This document shows positions 18,960 through 30,600 of a stretch of DNA of 64,000 nt, piece after piece. Numbering within the stretch: the stretch's first letter is position 1; the number at the start of each line of letters is the position of its first letter. Position numbers and translations under genes: made by a program. Source of the stretch: Chara braunii (lineage: Eukaryota; Streptophyta; Charophyceae; Charales; Characeae); NCBI GenBank assembly GCA_003427395.1, contig BFEA01000583.1, positions 858,719 through 922,718 of the forward strand. The letters run 5' to 3'. The notes beneath the pieces are model-generated. The model was not told the DNA's origin, ran no database searches, and was given only the letters and a program-made list of their open reading frames with translations.

Positions 18960-21900
18960 GGATACGAAGATGAATCGATAAGCTCAATGTAGCATCTTGG
19001 AATACCAAGGGGCTTTGTCACACATCTAGAAGGAGCGAAAGAGTAATACTAAAATTGTGGCTACATCGCTAAAAAAAACAGATCACTTGTCTACAGGAGA
19101 CTAAACTGGATGAAAAAAAAAATCAAAGAATTAAGCAATTGGTGGGACGGCCCCCAACTCTGGTCCCCAGCAATGGGTACTAGAGGTGGGGTTGAAATTT
19201 TGCTTCATAGAGATCTCTTAGTCCAGATCCTGGACTCCGCAGTGGATCTGGTTCAAACTCTCAGCATACAGTGTCGATTGGGCAATCATGATTGTTTATG
19301 CCCCCCGTAGTCAGGGTTGAACGCATTATTTTTTTTCAAACTCTGGTAACCTGCACCCTAGATGTAGACAACCTTATGATAGTAGGAGATTGGAACTGCT
19401 CGATGGATGACTCAACAGGACTGGTAAGAGGAACACCCGATACTCACTCCGTGGTGGAATTCAAGATAAACTTGGATCTGTGTGATGCATTTCGATTGAT
19501 GCACCCTACAGACCCAGGATTTACTTAGGGATCCTTAGCCTCTGAAGGAAACAACTCAGGTTGCCTCAGGAGATTGGACTTTGCATTGCTTAACCCTACC
19601 TGGTGGGACGCAATTTTGAACATAGAGGTAGTTAGGAATCCCATGTCAGACCACTACCCGGTTAAACTTACCTTCCAGATGTTGAAAATAGAAGATCGAA
19701 GCAGCGAATTCTTCGGACTGAACATGCAAAACCTCAAGGACCCATGCCGGCCTTGGTAGAGAGTTTTTTTTTATTCAGTAAACGGTCAAAAATGCAGCAC
19801 CACTTTCAATCACTGGGGGACTGGTGGGACGCCGGAACCACCATTGTCATTAATTTGCTCAGTATCTTTTTACGGATGGCAGCAGAACGCAACAATGAGT
19901 AAACAAGAATCCTAAGAGGCTTGCAGTGGCTGGAAGATCGCATGCACTTGCACCTGATCTCAGCGAAAGTTTGGGCTCCTGAAAGAGCTAGACTGTTGAG
20001 CAAATGGGACGAGGTACAAGAAGAAAAAGTGGAGGAATGGGTCGAAAAACTAACAATAAAGGAGAAGCGGTTAATGGAAGGCCCAAAATTCGACGAATTT
20101 TGGTGAATTTTTCACCGAAACTGTCATATTTCCCTGAATTTTGGTTTTTTTCTCGACTTTTCTTTTTGCCTGTTATATATGTGCTTTAGGGTATATCTGC
20201 ATTCAGTTTCGCCGTATTTGGAAAAGTAACAAAAAACTTAGCAAGAACACCAGACTCAAAAAAAACTTTGGAGAAATGCATAACCACCCATTCATACCGG
20301 AGGCACAAACGGTCTCCTTCTCTGGCACATTGTGTAACTATGCAGCAATGTATACTTCAAGGACATTTTGACATCACGCCGACTAGGGGAATCCCCGAAG
20401 ACGAACCTTGTTGAGAATTCCGATGACTGGAGAAATAAGTCAATCAGACTCAAGAACAGTGTCAAACTCGCACTTGACCGACCACTCACAGTAGAGGAAT
20501 TGGAAACCGTCAATAGTATGGCTAAGGGTAAATCCTCTGGTAAAGATGGTCTGCCAGTGGAATTCTACCTGCAATTCTGCAAGGGACTCTTTCTTCACCT
20601 GGTTACCATATTTAACGAGGCATTCACTGGTGGGCAACCGTCGAAATCTGTGATGCACGAGATCATCACCCTCATGTGCAAGAAAGGTGACAAGGCAGAA
20701 ATCCTCAATTGGAGACCTATCTCGCTGTTAAATGTATCGTACAAGATTTTAACTAAGTTGTTAGCAAATGAGCTAGCTATCTACCTAAAATGATAGACCG
20801 CGATCAGGCCACCTTTCCCCAAGGAAGATTCATCTTCGATAACATCGTCATTGCTATTGAGACGTTGGAATGGATTGACCAAGAGCAGCGACTAGACACA
20901 GCAATAATGCTACTCGATCTAGAGAAAGTCTACGACATAATTAATTAGGCCTACGTCCTCACCACTCTAAAATGTTTGCAGTTTGGGCCCAATTTCTGTC
21001 GATCAGTATCAGTTTTTTACACATTCTTTACGACATCGATCTTAGTGAACGGACACATCACACCCCCATTTTCCCTGACTAGATCACTGAGGCAGGGTCG
21101 CCCTTTGGTCCTCGTCGTCTTTGTGATATAGTTGGAAGTACCAGTCACCAACATCAGATTACACCAGACATTTTAGGACTGTCGACCCAAGATCTAGACG
21201 GCCGCGTGCAGATGATCGGATGGTGATATATGAAAACATGGCTTTGCAAGCTGTCAAGTCATGCTTGGTAGAGTATGCCTCCCTCTCTGAAGTGGCAGTT
21301 AACTGGTCCACATCAGTGTACTTCCTCTCTGAGGGTTGAATGGGGTATAAAACGTATCGCAGGCGGTGATTCAGAGAGGTACTTGGGTGTGCAGATCACC
21401 CTCAGGCACTGTGCGGAAGCCCATAACAACCTGCTCCAATCAAAAATAGTGCAGCAAATCAATCTTTGGGGCCCAACCCATCACCTGTCCCTATTCGACT
21501 AAGCTTTGGTAACTAATGTGACCCTGTTCGCTCTCCTGTAGTACGTAGTTACATTCGGAGCACTAGGTAAACAGTTAGTGAAAGTAGTCCGGCGGGTGGA
21601 AACCTTTTGCGAAAGAAGAATCTGGCTTCATCTCAAAAGTCGCTTGGGAGCTGATCTGTTGTCCCAGGTCGGAAGGAGGACTGGGATTGTTAGACACAGC
21701 CAAGCAAAATGCCGTTTTGTTGATAAAATAAATTATCAAGGTAATCACAAATACTTCGGACAACTACTGGATCCTCTTGGCTGAGAAGATCCTTGCTTAG
21801 GATTGAAATCTCTCTGGGCCAAAGGACGTTTGGACATGCATAATGATGGACTTATACCTACACAAACATACATCCTCTCCCTTCTGGATCGATGTGTTGA

Positions 21901-23303
21901 GGGCGTGGAAGAGAATAGGCCCACGTTAGTGAAGCCCCCCAACAACAAGGGAAGAAGTCGTAATTCAACCAATCTTTGACAATTTGATTATTCGAGACAA
22001 AAATGGACATGCGTTTTCCGCAGGATCCTCCCCGACTGCTTTTGGCAGACACTGGGTAGAGAGAGGTGTGTTAAGGGCGTTTGATCTTTGGGATGAATAA
22101 ACTGGCCAATGGGAGCTGATGGATAATCTCAAAGAAAAGTTTGGTTGACTGAGCCAAATGGAGGAAAGAGCGGCCCTGTTAAGAGTCACCATTCCCCCGG
22201 AGTGGAAGTACTTGCTAAGCCCGACAGACATTCCTCGTCCGAGGACGCGTTCTCAATGCAGGTGCATGAAGCACAAGCAAAACAATCGGAGACATACTAG
22301 AAACTGGTCTCAACTCATGTAGATGTTTCCATATTTTTTCAACGGTGGACCAAGTTGTCATCCTTAAACAAGCTCATTAACATCTCGGAAGAGTCGGCTG
22401 CCACGGCCGGCTGACCATATAAAAACCTCGTCCAAATCAGAAAGAAGGAAGTATGCAACAACGAAGGTGATTGGTTGTGCGTAGTTTGGGCAAACGGTAC
22501 GCCTATCAGACACCTAAGATTGGATTCCAAGTTATGCTCTTGGACAAGCTCAAATAAATTACCACAAGAAGCATGAATCTCCGACTATTTATCAACAGGT
22601 GACTACGAATTACAATATCTAAGGAGGTCGCCGATCATGGTGGCAATTGTCGGGTGGAGTCAGGTCTCCACAACAAAAGAGGTGGTCATCAGTCGTGATA
22701 TCACACGTTGTTGGACGCAGCTGCAGAAACTACTAATGCAGAGAGCAACAACGATTTTGTGGTTGATCTCAATGATGACCACCCCTTTGGCAGTTTGGTT
22801 CGTCGAAAGGGGAATGGATGTTTCACTGCAATGTACAAGATGTTGCGGACCATTCGAATTAACAGTGCACTTGTGGCTATCCTGACCCCTGTCCCGAAGG
22901 ATCTGGACTTTGGCTAGAACATTGGGCCCTCATTTGCAGCTCAACGTTCCCCTGGGATGACCACTGGATCTTGCTCGGCGGTGTCCCAGATGGCTTTGCT
23001 CTGCACAAAGGATGGGGATGTGTTTGTCAAACCCTTAGAGCATGCCTCTGTCCAGCCATTTGGGAGGTAAGAAACAAAAGTGTGTTTGAAGGGAGGTTTC
23101 TATCAGACCAATCAATCAAAGTAGTGGTCAAGCTCCACATCAGAAGGAGCATCAAATCTGACTGGAGACGCGAGGTTTCTAACACAAGGCAGAGAGTCGT
23201 TGTTTTTTCTTGGTTCACAGAAACCTGGATGACCTTGGGGAAATTGGCCGAGATCCGAGACAACAAGTTGGTGCTAGATGAGTGGTTGATAAGCGTAGAC
23301 TAA
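18960..23303 (+). pseudogene. LINE C ORF2 (endonuclease / reverse transcriptase)
   Basis: The APE-type endonuclease is seen as 'TCLQETKLDEKK', 'GDWNCSMDDSTGLV' (about 19388) and 'PMSDHYPVKLTFQ' (about 19640), the GDWN and SDH active-site blocks. The RT follows: 'GKSSGKDGLPVEFYLQF', 'NWRPISLLNVSYKILTKLL' (20706-20765), motif A 'LLDLEKVYDIIN', then 'RADDRMVIYEN' (21205-21237) as motif C. The zinc-binding tail has 'LQCTRCCGPFELTVHLW'. The end 'KLVLDEWLISVD' stops at 23303. Stops and frameshifts occur throughout, including in motif A and at about 20795. The enzyme would nick target DNA and reverse-transcribe the LINE RNA; this copy is dead. Confidence 0.86.
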
Positions 23304-23625
23304 GTATCTGGGCGCTCGATACTCTCCATAGTCAGAGGGCAGTAGAAGGTGGGAAGATGGGCTTGGAGGGAGTGCCATGGTTTCCCTGAGGAGCTAAGGC
23401 TCCTCGGCCCCGCGTTAGGGGCAGGATTGTTTCGGTTCGGACTATTGGTCAATTTGCATTGTTCGAGTCCAGTGGTTGGTCCCCTCAAGGTGTGGTCCCA
23501 CCTCGTAAGTGAAACAGGGCAATGTTCCCAGCCTCTCGACAAACTCTGAGGACCCCGACCTCAAATCTGTTATAATAATGTAAGCCTTGGGCACTGGGCC
23601 CGTGTTTTGGACGGAAAAAAAAAAA
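23304..23625 (+). other. LINE C 3' UTR with hairpins and poly-A
   Basis: Contains a 7-bp hairpin GAGGAGC/GCTCCTC (23388-23405), then HP2 TGAGG/CCTCA (23547-23563). 'GCCTTGGGCACTGGGCCCG' (23584-23602) and an A-run at 23615-23625 end the element. The terminal block is shared with the minus-strand SINE at 10983-11000. Confidence 0.75.
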
Positions 23626-23639
23626 CAAGCCTTTTAGAA

Positions 23640-24216
23640 GGTGAGATCTTGCTTAGGATCCACCAGCCTAACGCTGTTGGTAAGGCTCACAAGTGGCATT
23701 CAGGAGGTCATGGGTTCAATCCCCATTGGCCTCATGTCCCTTCGTATGCATGCTTGGCGCCCGCCACCTAGAGATAGACCACTGGATCCCCTGATCCGCA
23801 TTGAGCAGAGTCTGTTGATATTCGTAGGGGTAGGGGTCTCAGGGAAGGCACAAGAATTGATCTTGTTGGCATGGTCCCTGATGCTACCGGTTGTCCCCTA
23901 GTCGGTATCGCCCACCTGCAGGTCGGAAGCAGCCCGCTCATGCTCTATCGTGAATATGGTTCTGGCTGTTATAGGGTTCCCTGTATGCCTACAATTAGGA
24001 GTAGTGGTAGGTAGGCAGTGTGAGGTGAAATTGAGAGAAGAATATAGCTTAAAAATATATATATATTTCTTAGTTCTTGGTCTGTAATAAACACTTTCGT
24101 AGGCGAAGCCTGTAAGCGAAATTGGCTAGTGCTGGCAGGATAACTCCTGGTAGAATTGTGAGGCCCCCACCTCGAGAATTAATATTGTTGACTTGGATGT
24201 TGTAAGAAAAAAAAAA
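23640..24216 (+). mobile_element. tRNA-headed SINE downstream of LINE C
   Basis: The head has A-box-like 'ACGCTGTTGGTAAGG' (about 23670) and B box GGTTCAATCCC (23713-23723). The 3' end carries HP2 as GAGG/CCTC (24160-24173) inside 'GAATTGTGAGG', the same context as the LINE E tail and the tail at 8765. It closes with an A-run at 24207-24216. It is about 577 bp with no coding potential. Sharing the LINE tail would let it use the LINE reverse transcriptase. Confidence 0.75.
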
Positions 24217-24894
24217 GCAAGCTTGGTGTTCTACAAACTAGAGATAACACGTTGGCCCTCCAAGCCAACATTGGTAGGACCTTCTGCCAACTAGAGATAA
24301 CCAAGCCAGCGTTGGCAGGACCTTGGTTGATGTTGTTGGCTGCTATGCTGCGATAATATTGGTCATTAGATACCGCCATGTGGGGTTGGGCGGGGTAGGG
24401 GGAGGTACAGTGATTGGCCATTGCTAGACGCTAACACCACCGATTTCCCCCATCGGCAATGTCTGCCTACCCCGCGTCACCGTGATGAGGGATTGGTTCA
24501 ACCTTGCTCTCGCACCACAGTTGTGGTGCCAACCTAACGTGTGGGTTGGGGAGACATCCGGGTTGGTTGGTGTTCCCCCGTACTATACATAGACTAGTGA
24601 GATAGATGCGTACTAATTGACTCACATACAGGCATATACCATAGAACACACATTCTCGAACATACTCAGGCACATCTTATACAACACATACACTAGGGAA
24701 CAAACAATACACTCAGGAACATCCTCAACTACACACCTCAACTACACCTCACACAGTATAAGTCATTGTGTGTTGGCACAAGTATAGCTACAAATAGTTA
24801 TAGATGTAACAAAATAAGTTAATAAATATATAGATCATAACTGATTGGCAATACACCATAGTAAGGTCGGGCTCTCTATCGCCCGGCCCCCTCA
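24217..24894. other. Spacer with a short tandem duplication
   Basis: AACTAGAGATAAC-led units at 24236-24288 and 24289-24324 form a partial tandem duplication of about 53 bp. The rest (24325-24894) is mixed sequence without a recognisable gene. Many CACA words occur at 24600-24750. Confidence 0.45.
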
Positions 24895-25065
24895 TGCATA
24901 TTGACAATTCTTGCTTATTTGTTTTCATTCATCACATTGTGCATTACAGGGACGTTGGGCCTGATTTCCAGCAGGTGTTGCTCCCCACCAATAGATGGAG
25001 CCTCCCCGAAGATGCAGGTGGTGTCTGCTCCTATCGACACCCCCAGCAACCGCTCGGGTTGTTTC

Positions 25066-25093
<28 letters not shown>
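24895..25093 (+). mobile_element. Truncated LINE/SINE 3' tail with HP1 and long poly-A
   Basis: HP1 occurs as GTTGGG/TCCAGC around CCTGATT (24954-24972), pairing fully if two G-U pairs are allowed. A 28-base A-run ends the unit at about 25066-25093. Only the last 200 bases of the element are present. Confidence 0.6.
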
Positions 25094-25097
<4 letters not shown>

Positions 25098-25479
25098 CGT
25101 ACTACCAAAAAAGATGAAATAGATGAGAGAGGGGTCCGACCGGAGCGCTTTCGCTGACACTATTGTGCTCGGACCAAGCGCGTCACTATTCAACAATGTC
25201 GGAGTGTCTAGTTGAAGGGTGTACCATCGTGATACTCGCACGGTAGTATCTAAGCATCATTATCTACTTGTCTTAGTAGGTCATAGATAGGATTCTTAGC
25301 AATGGAGGTTGCTAGAGCAGACACCTGGAAGGGCCCTGTGTATTTACGTCGTCTTTTCCTTGGTTCCTTGAAATTGTTGTTAACACTGTCTGCCTATGGT
25401 TCCACCAATTTTTCTATTAGTTTGAGTTACTCTTTATACGAGTTTCTCCAATAAGGTAACTGACGGGTTGTAGATAACA
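25094..25479. other. Probable LINE D 5' leader
   Basis: Non-coding sequence between the poly-A above and the first ATG of LINE D ORF1. It has no similarity that I can see to the leader of LINE E. Confidence 0.35.
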
Positions 25480-27120
25480 TGGGTGAAGAGGAAATGATTC
25501 ACGAAGAGAATCGCTTTCCGCCGAGAGCTCCGGACTTGACCTTTGAAGATAGTGACCGTCTCAAGGAGCTCGTAAGGTTATGTTATCATGACGGCGTCAT
25601 GCCTATCGATATTGATCTGGACGAAATGACAATTTTGAAGGTAGGGAGGTGAGATTTAAGGTCGGCGTGACGTTGGAGCAGACAAAAATTGCATGGCTCA
25701 AAGAACACACGGTCACATTTATTTTCAGAGTTCGAACACACTTCCTTCCAAGAAACGTCAAAGATGATATCGTCCGGGCATACGAAGACAAGAAGGTTGT
25801 TGATGGAAGCTTTGGAGCTGACTCATTTTAGTGGGGAAGGGTCAAAATCGAGTCTCCAAATGTGGTTTCCTATGTTGCGAGGTCACGGAAGGTCGCTAAT
25901 TGGCTCGTTAATAAATGCTCGGAGAACTCTTTTTCGGTTCACAAAACTATGTTTCGAGTTCAAGCCCTGGTTTACCAAGGCTCAACTCCTTGCTCAAAGG
26001 AGAGTGGAGGATGAAGATAACTTTTGGGTGGTAGCGTTCCAAGTGCCACTTGACGCTTTCTTCTACCTGGAAGTGCAGATCAGGCATGCGATAGGACCGG
26101 TTTTGTGTTCTCACCCTCTAGAACACTGCAAGACAGAATGAAGCCGTCACTAATTAATGTCAAATTTAATATTGACCCTACTTCCAGAGATAATATGAAA
26201 GACAAGATATAAATTGACACTTCGGAAGGAGATTCTTTAGAAGTTAAGTTGGCGTCATCTGCTACTCCTCGATGCAGACGTTATCGTGCTTTCTTCCATT
26301 CGGAAGACGAATACAGACGCAATCCAAGGCAACAGAACCAAACAACAGGAAGTGGTCAGGCAAATTCACAAGCACTTGGAAGCCAAGTGCCAACTTCGAC
26401 TCCTCTCTATTCTGGCCCACTTGGGCTAGGCGGAGCTACAAGTTTGAATATCAATGTTGCTTATGGCTCGGTGGTGATTTTTGAAGCTGCCTCCCAAGGT
26501 CCATCCATGCCAACAGTGTCAGTGTTCAATCTGATTTTTTCTAAGGCTTACTCTCTCATCCGAGTTACATACACTTGTCAGGGGGCGCTGCTGCACAAGG
26601 CACTCAGGTTGGAACATGTTTGTTCCTTTACATACACTTGTCAGGGGGCGCTGCTGCACAAGGCACTCAGGTTGGAGTATGTCGCCACTTCAGTATGGAT
26701 TGCCACAACAATATGGAGGAGCCCAACCCTCGTCATTCACCACGTACATGTCAATCTCGAGTCAACTGGGAGTCCTCTCCGGTAATTCAGAGAGCCCTCC
26801 CCGTGACGTCATTACTGATGACTGAGAAATTTCGCAAGGAGGACAAGGGAATGAGGAAACATCAGCACCTAGCAATATCGTCCGACCAGCAGACATCCCT
26901 AAAGGTTCAAAGGTCCGGAATAGCACACTAGCAAGCAGAGAAGGATTGACCGGGAAGGAAGCTTCACGTCGGAAGGAGGTTATCTCGAAGGCGAACCATT
27001 TGCGCTCTAATCGCAAGGCTCATACGAGATTCGATCTACGCCGGGAACAACGGGTCAGAAGACGACAAGGAATCGAGTCCCTGTATCACTCACGAAAGGG
27101 CAACTAACCGACATCGAGAA
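25480..27120 (+). pseudogene. LINE D ORF1, frameshifted, with decayed zinc knuckle
   Basis: It starts 'MGEEEMIHEENRFPPRAPDL'. After a frameshift near 25645 it gives 'EVRFKVGVTLEQTKIAWLKE', then 'FLPRNVKDDIVRAYEDKK', matching LINE E ORF1 'NLSRADKEDLIRAYEDGW'. 'FWVVAFQVPLDAFFYLEVQI' (about 26025) matches 'LWIMALRVPLNAYYFLRSAV'. The zinc-knuckle region reads 'PRCRRYRAFFHSEDEY' (about 26272): the second and fourth Cys are Tyr, so zinc binding is lost. The tail holds a 63-bp in-frame duplication (26565-26613 and 26628-26676). The role would be RNA packaging for LINE retrotransposition. The copy is inactive. Confidence 0.8.
26565..26676 (+). repeat. 63-bp-period duplication in the LINE D ORF1 tail
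   Basis: A 49-bp block beginning TTACATACACTTGTCAGG is present at 26565-26613 and at 26628-26676 without mismatch. The 63-bp period equals 21 codons, so the frame is kept ('YTCQGALLHKALRLE' twice). Confidence 0.92.
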
Positions 27121-27129
27121 CTGAATTCT

Positions 27130-27689
27130 GCCTTTCGTCTGTATAACCATTTATAACATGTATTGGGTCGTAGTCCTCGCAGACCATAAAGACACCCCAA
27201 ATTTGGTAAGCCTTGCTTCCCCGGATACCCTGATGCTTAAGACCACGACTGTTTTGATTCGTACTACGATATCCGATAAGTTCTCATTTTGCTTGGTCCC
27301 TGATGTTGTAATGGTTCGCCAGATTGTGGAAAACCCTGACAACAGACGGAAAAAAAATTAAGTTTTTCGTCCCCTTGGTGGATATGTTAGGTTTAAGGAG
27401 GGTTAAATGAAGCTATTTGAAACAGAAGGGTTACACCGTTCACCTATTTTATGGTTTACGTAAAAAAAGCACCAAGAATTGTGTCGAATTCGAATCCCGC
27501 CCCGAAAAACGGTGGAGGTTTTTTTGGAGTTGGATCCTCGTTTCCCAAAAGAGAAGAAATTGGACTCATAGTTTGTTAGGTCTGCTTTGTCCACTCCCTG
27601 GGTACCCCAGGTCCTCTTCTCAGATCCCCCTCACATCCAACAGACAGTTGGGGGTGAAATGACTGTGATGTAAGTTGTGAATAAACTCA
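27130..27689 (+). pseudogene. LINE D linker segment (uncharacterised domain)
   Basis: Between the zinc knuckle and the endonuclease, LINE D reads 'VLADHKDTPNLVSLA', 'KFSFCLVPDVVMVRQIVEN', then, after a stop, 'VFRPLGGYVRF'. The layout parallels LINE E at 37330-38030 ('LALTNEAGESYIPTVEVD', 'PVRLVPHSTMASVLCEFV', 'YFPLLDARIL'). I do not recognise this segment from the usual plant LINE descriptions. It is broken here by stops. Confidence 0.5.
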
Positions 27690-30600
27690 GATTAGTGAGT
27701 TGGAAATTGGAATGTACGGGGTTTGGGTGACACATCAGGCACATTTAAAAAAGAACGTCTACAAACGTACCTAAATAATCATAATATCACATTACGTGTC
27801 TCCAAGAAACCAAGTTAGGCAAGGAAAAGATCACTGCCCTTAGTCGATGGTGGGATGGACCACAATTATGGTCCCTTGCAGTTGTCACTAAAGGAGACAC
27901 TGGTATTCTCATTCATTGTAACTTTAATACTAAAATTGTGGATTATTATGCCGATCTGTGGGGATGGTGGGGTTGGATAAAATTAATAATTAACGAGAAT
28001 TAATGGTTGGTTGCCTCTATATATGCCCCTACTAGCCCCCGCCATTGTACCACCTTTTTCCATAATTATTGCATGTTTTTCCTGACTATGAAAGAACGAT
28101 CTTGGTTGGGGACCGAACCTCCTAGTTTGATGTATCCACATCTGCCTAGGCAGTTAACTGTCCCACGGGCAAAATCGCTCTCACTCAATTAATGAAAACC
28201 TTGGAACTTATAGACTCATTCCGACTCACGCACCCTGTCGATGACGGTTTTACATGGTTCTCGAACCCTAGGGAAAATGGTGGTGTGATCAGTAGACGCT
28301 TGGATTATCTCTTAGCTGCGCAGGTACTGTGGGGCTTTGTTCTTGAGATCTCTGAAGTTTCGAACCCGCTTTCAGACCACAAAGCCGTCTCAATGACAGT
28401 AATATCTTCGGACGATACTTGAGGGCGCGGTTATTTTCGATTTTACAATCAAAACCTTGAGGATCCTGGTCTCGTAGAATGGATGGGGAAATTATGGAAA
28501 AGTTGGAAGGAAGCTCGGTTTTCATTTGTATCATTGGTTGACTTGTGGGATAATGGTTCACGTATCTTTTCTAACCGACTCTCGATTTTCTCACGGTTAA
28601 AAACATATCAACGAAATAAGAGGAGACCACTCTGGAAAAGAAGATTGAATATGGTGAACTCAGAATGTCACAATACCCAATTTCAAACTTGGTCCGGGGG
28701 TAGGGAAATAACGAAGTTAATTACGGAATGGGATAACCTCCAGATAAAGAAACCAGAACTATGGGCGGAGATACTACAAGTTAAAGGGATCACTGTATAC
28801 GATCGCATGAAAAAAAAGTCATTGCAAAGGTTGATACCCCGACGCTCTGCAATCCCAATGAGATAAATGTGTCGTCCATTTGACCACTGATCGCCAAGAG
28901 CAAAAGATCATATCAGTTTATGCACGTACGTGGTTATTTATTATAAGGATATCTTAACATCGCGACTTCAAGACTCCCATATTGATAACAATCTTCATGC
29001 GGTCAGTGATCATTGGCAGAATACCACAGTTCGACTATCCAACTGTGGTAGACTTGATCTGGATCGACCAATTACCATTGAAGAAGCGACGGTGACACTC
29101 AGAGTCATGTCAAAGAGGAAAGCTCTCGGTGATGATGGTTTGTCTATTGAGTTATACTTATCAATCTGGAGTCAGGTTGGAGAAACGCTAGTCGAAGTGT
29201 ATAACGACGTTTTGACCAGCAACAAACTGTCTACAAGTATGTGCAGGCGAATCGTCTCCGTTCTGTTTAAAAAAAGGAAACATAGCATAAATACGCAATT
29301 GGAAACCAATCTCAGTGCTTAATGTCTCTTATAAACTTCTAGCCAAAATAATGGTAAGAGGTCTGGGACGTTACCTGCCTGACTTAGTTCTATCAGACCA
29401 AGCCGCTTTCGTCATAGGAAGATTTATATTTTCTAACATTGTTATTGCAGTTGAAACTCTGAAAATTGTCCATAATGAGGATTTGGACTTTCTTATCATA
29501 CTACTCGACCTATAAAAAAACCTATGATAGGGTGAATTGGTCCTATGTGCTCACAACGTTGAAAGTTATGGGGTTCAGTGAATCCTTTTGAAAATGGGTT
29601 GTGGCTATGTACACGATGTCTACGACAACAGTTATAATTAATGGAAGGTTGTTCAATGAATTGTCTTCAACCACGCCCTTGAGACAGGGATGTTCATTGA
29701 CCCCACTTCTAGCTGTCATTCAAATGGAGGGTCTGTTGAATAATATTAAAAGTCATCCGCATATTCAAGGTTTCTCGACTGGCCCCACACACTATAAAGT
29801 TAAAGCGTTAGCCGACAACCTTTTTTTTGTGGTTGAGAATAGTTCTGAATCATTGGGAGTTATAAAAGATTGTCTGAATCAATACGTTGCTCTGGAAAAA
29901 GCTTCGGTTAACCGTGACTGACACATATCAGTGTTTTTTTTCTCGTCCTCCTTCAACATGTTTGTGGAATCGGGATAAAGTGAATCATTGAAACCCAGTC
30001 TGAATGTTTCCTTGGTATACAAATCTCGTTACTTTCTTGTGAGGCGGATCAAGATTACCTACTACTTTAAAAATCCCTACATAGAATCGTGACTTATGGC
30101 AAAGCATCCCACCTCTCTCTATTTGGTAGAGGTATGGTCATCAATGGTGCTCTATTTGCCTTGCTTTGGTTTGTAGGGACGGTGAGAGGGTTTGGTAAAC
30201 AACTCCATAATTTAATAAAAAAAAAAGCTGCAAACTTTTTGTGGAAGCCATACGCTGGTGATGATGGTTCCTTTCTATCGAATGTCACATGAGAAATGTT
30301 GTGCCTACCACGTGATCAATGGGGTTTAGGGATCCTTGATCCCAAACGCCAAAATAAAGCGATGTTAATTAAATGGATCCTAAATGCGGTTAGGGAATAT
30401 CCAGAACCGTATTGGATATTCTTGGCAAAACACATTTTGGTGAAGGAATGAAATATGAGTCGTCCAACTGATGTATGGACTTGCTTCCCGCTTTTCTTTT
30501 ATCAGCGTAGGCACGTTAAGTCCCTTTTGTGGAAAGCGATTGTTCATGCTTGGAAGTCTTTGAAATCGAACATATGGGTGGAGCCTAAGACTAAAACAAA

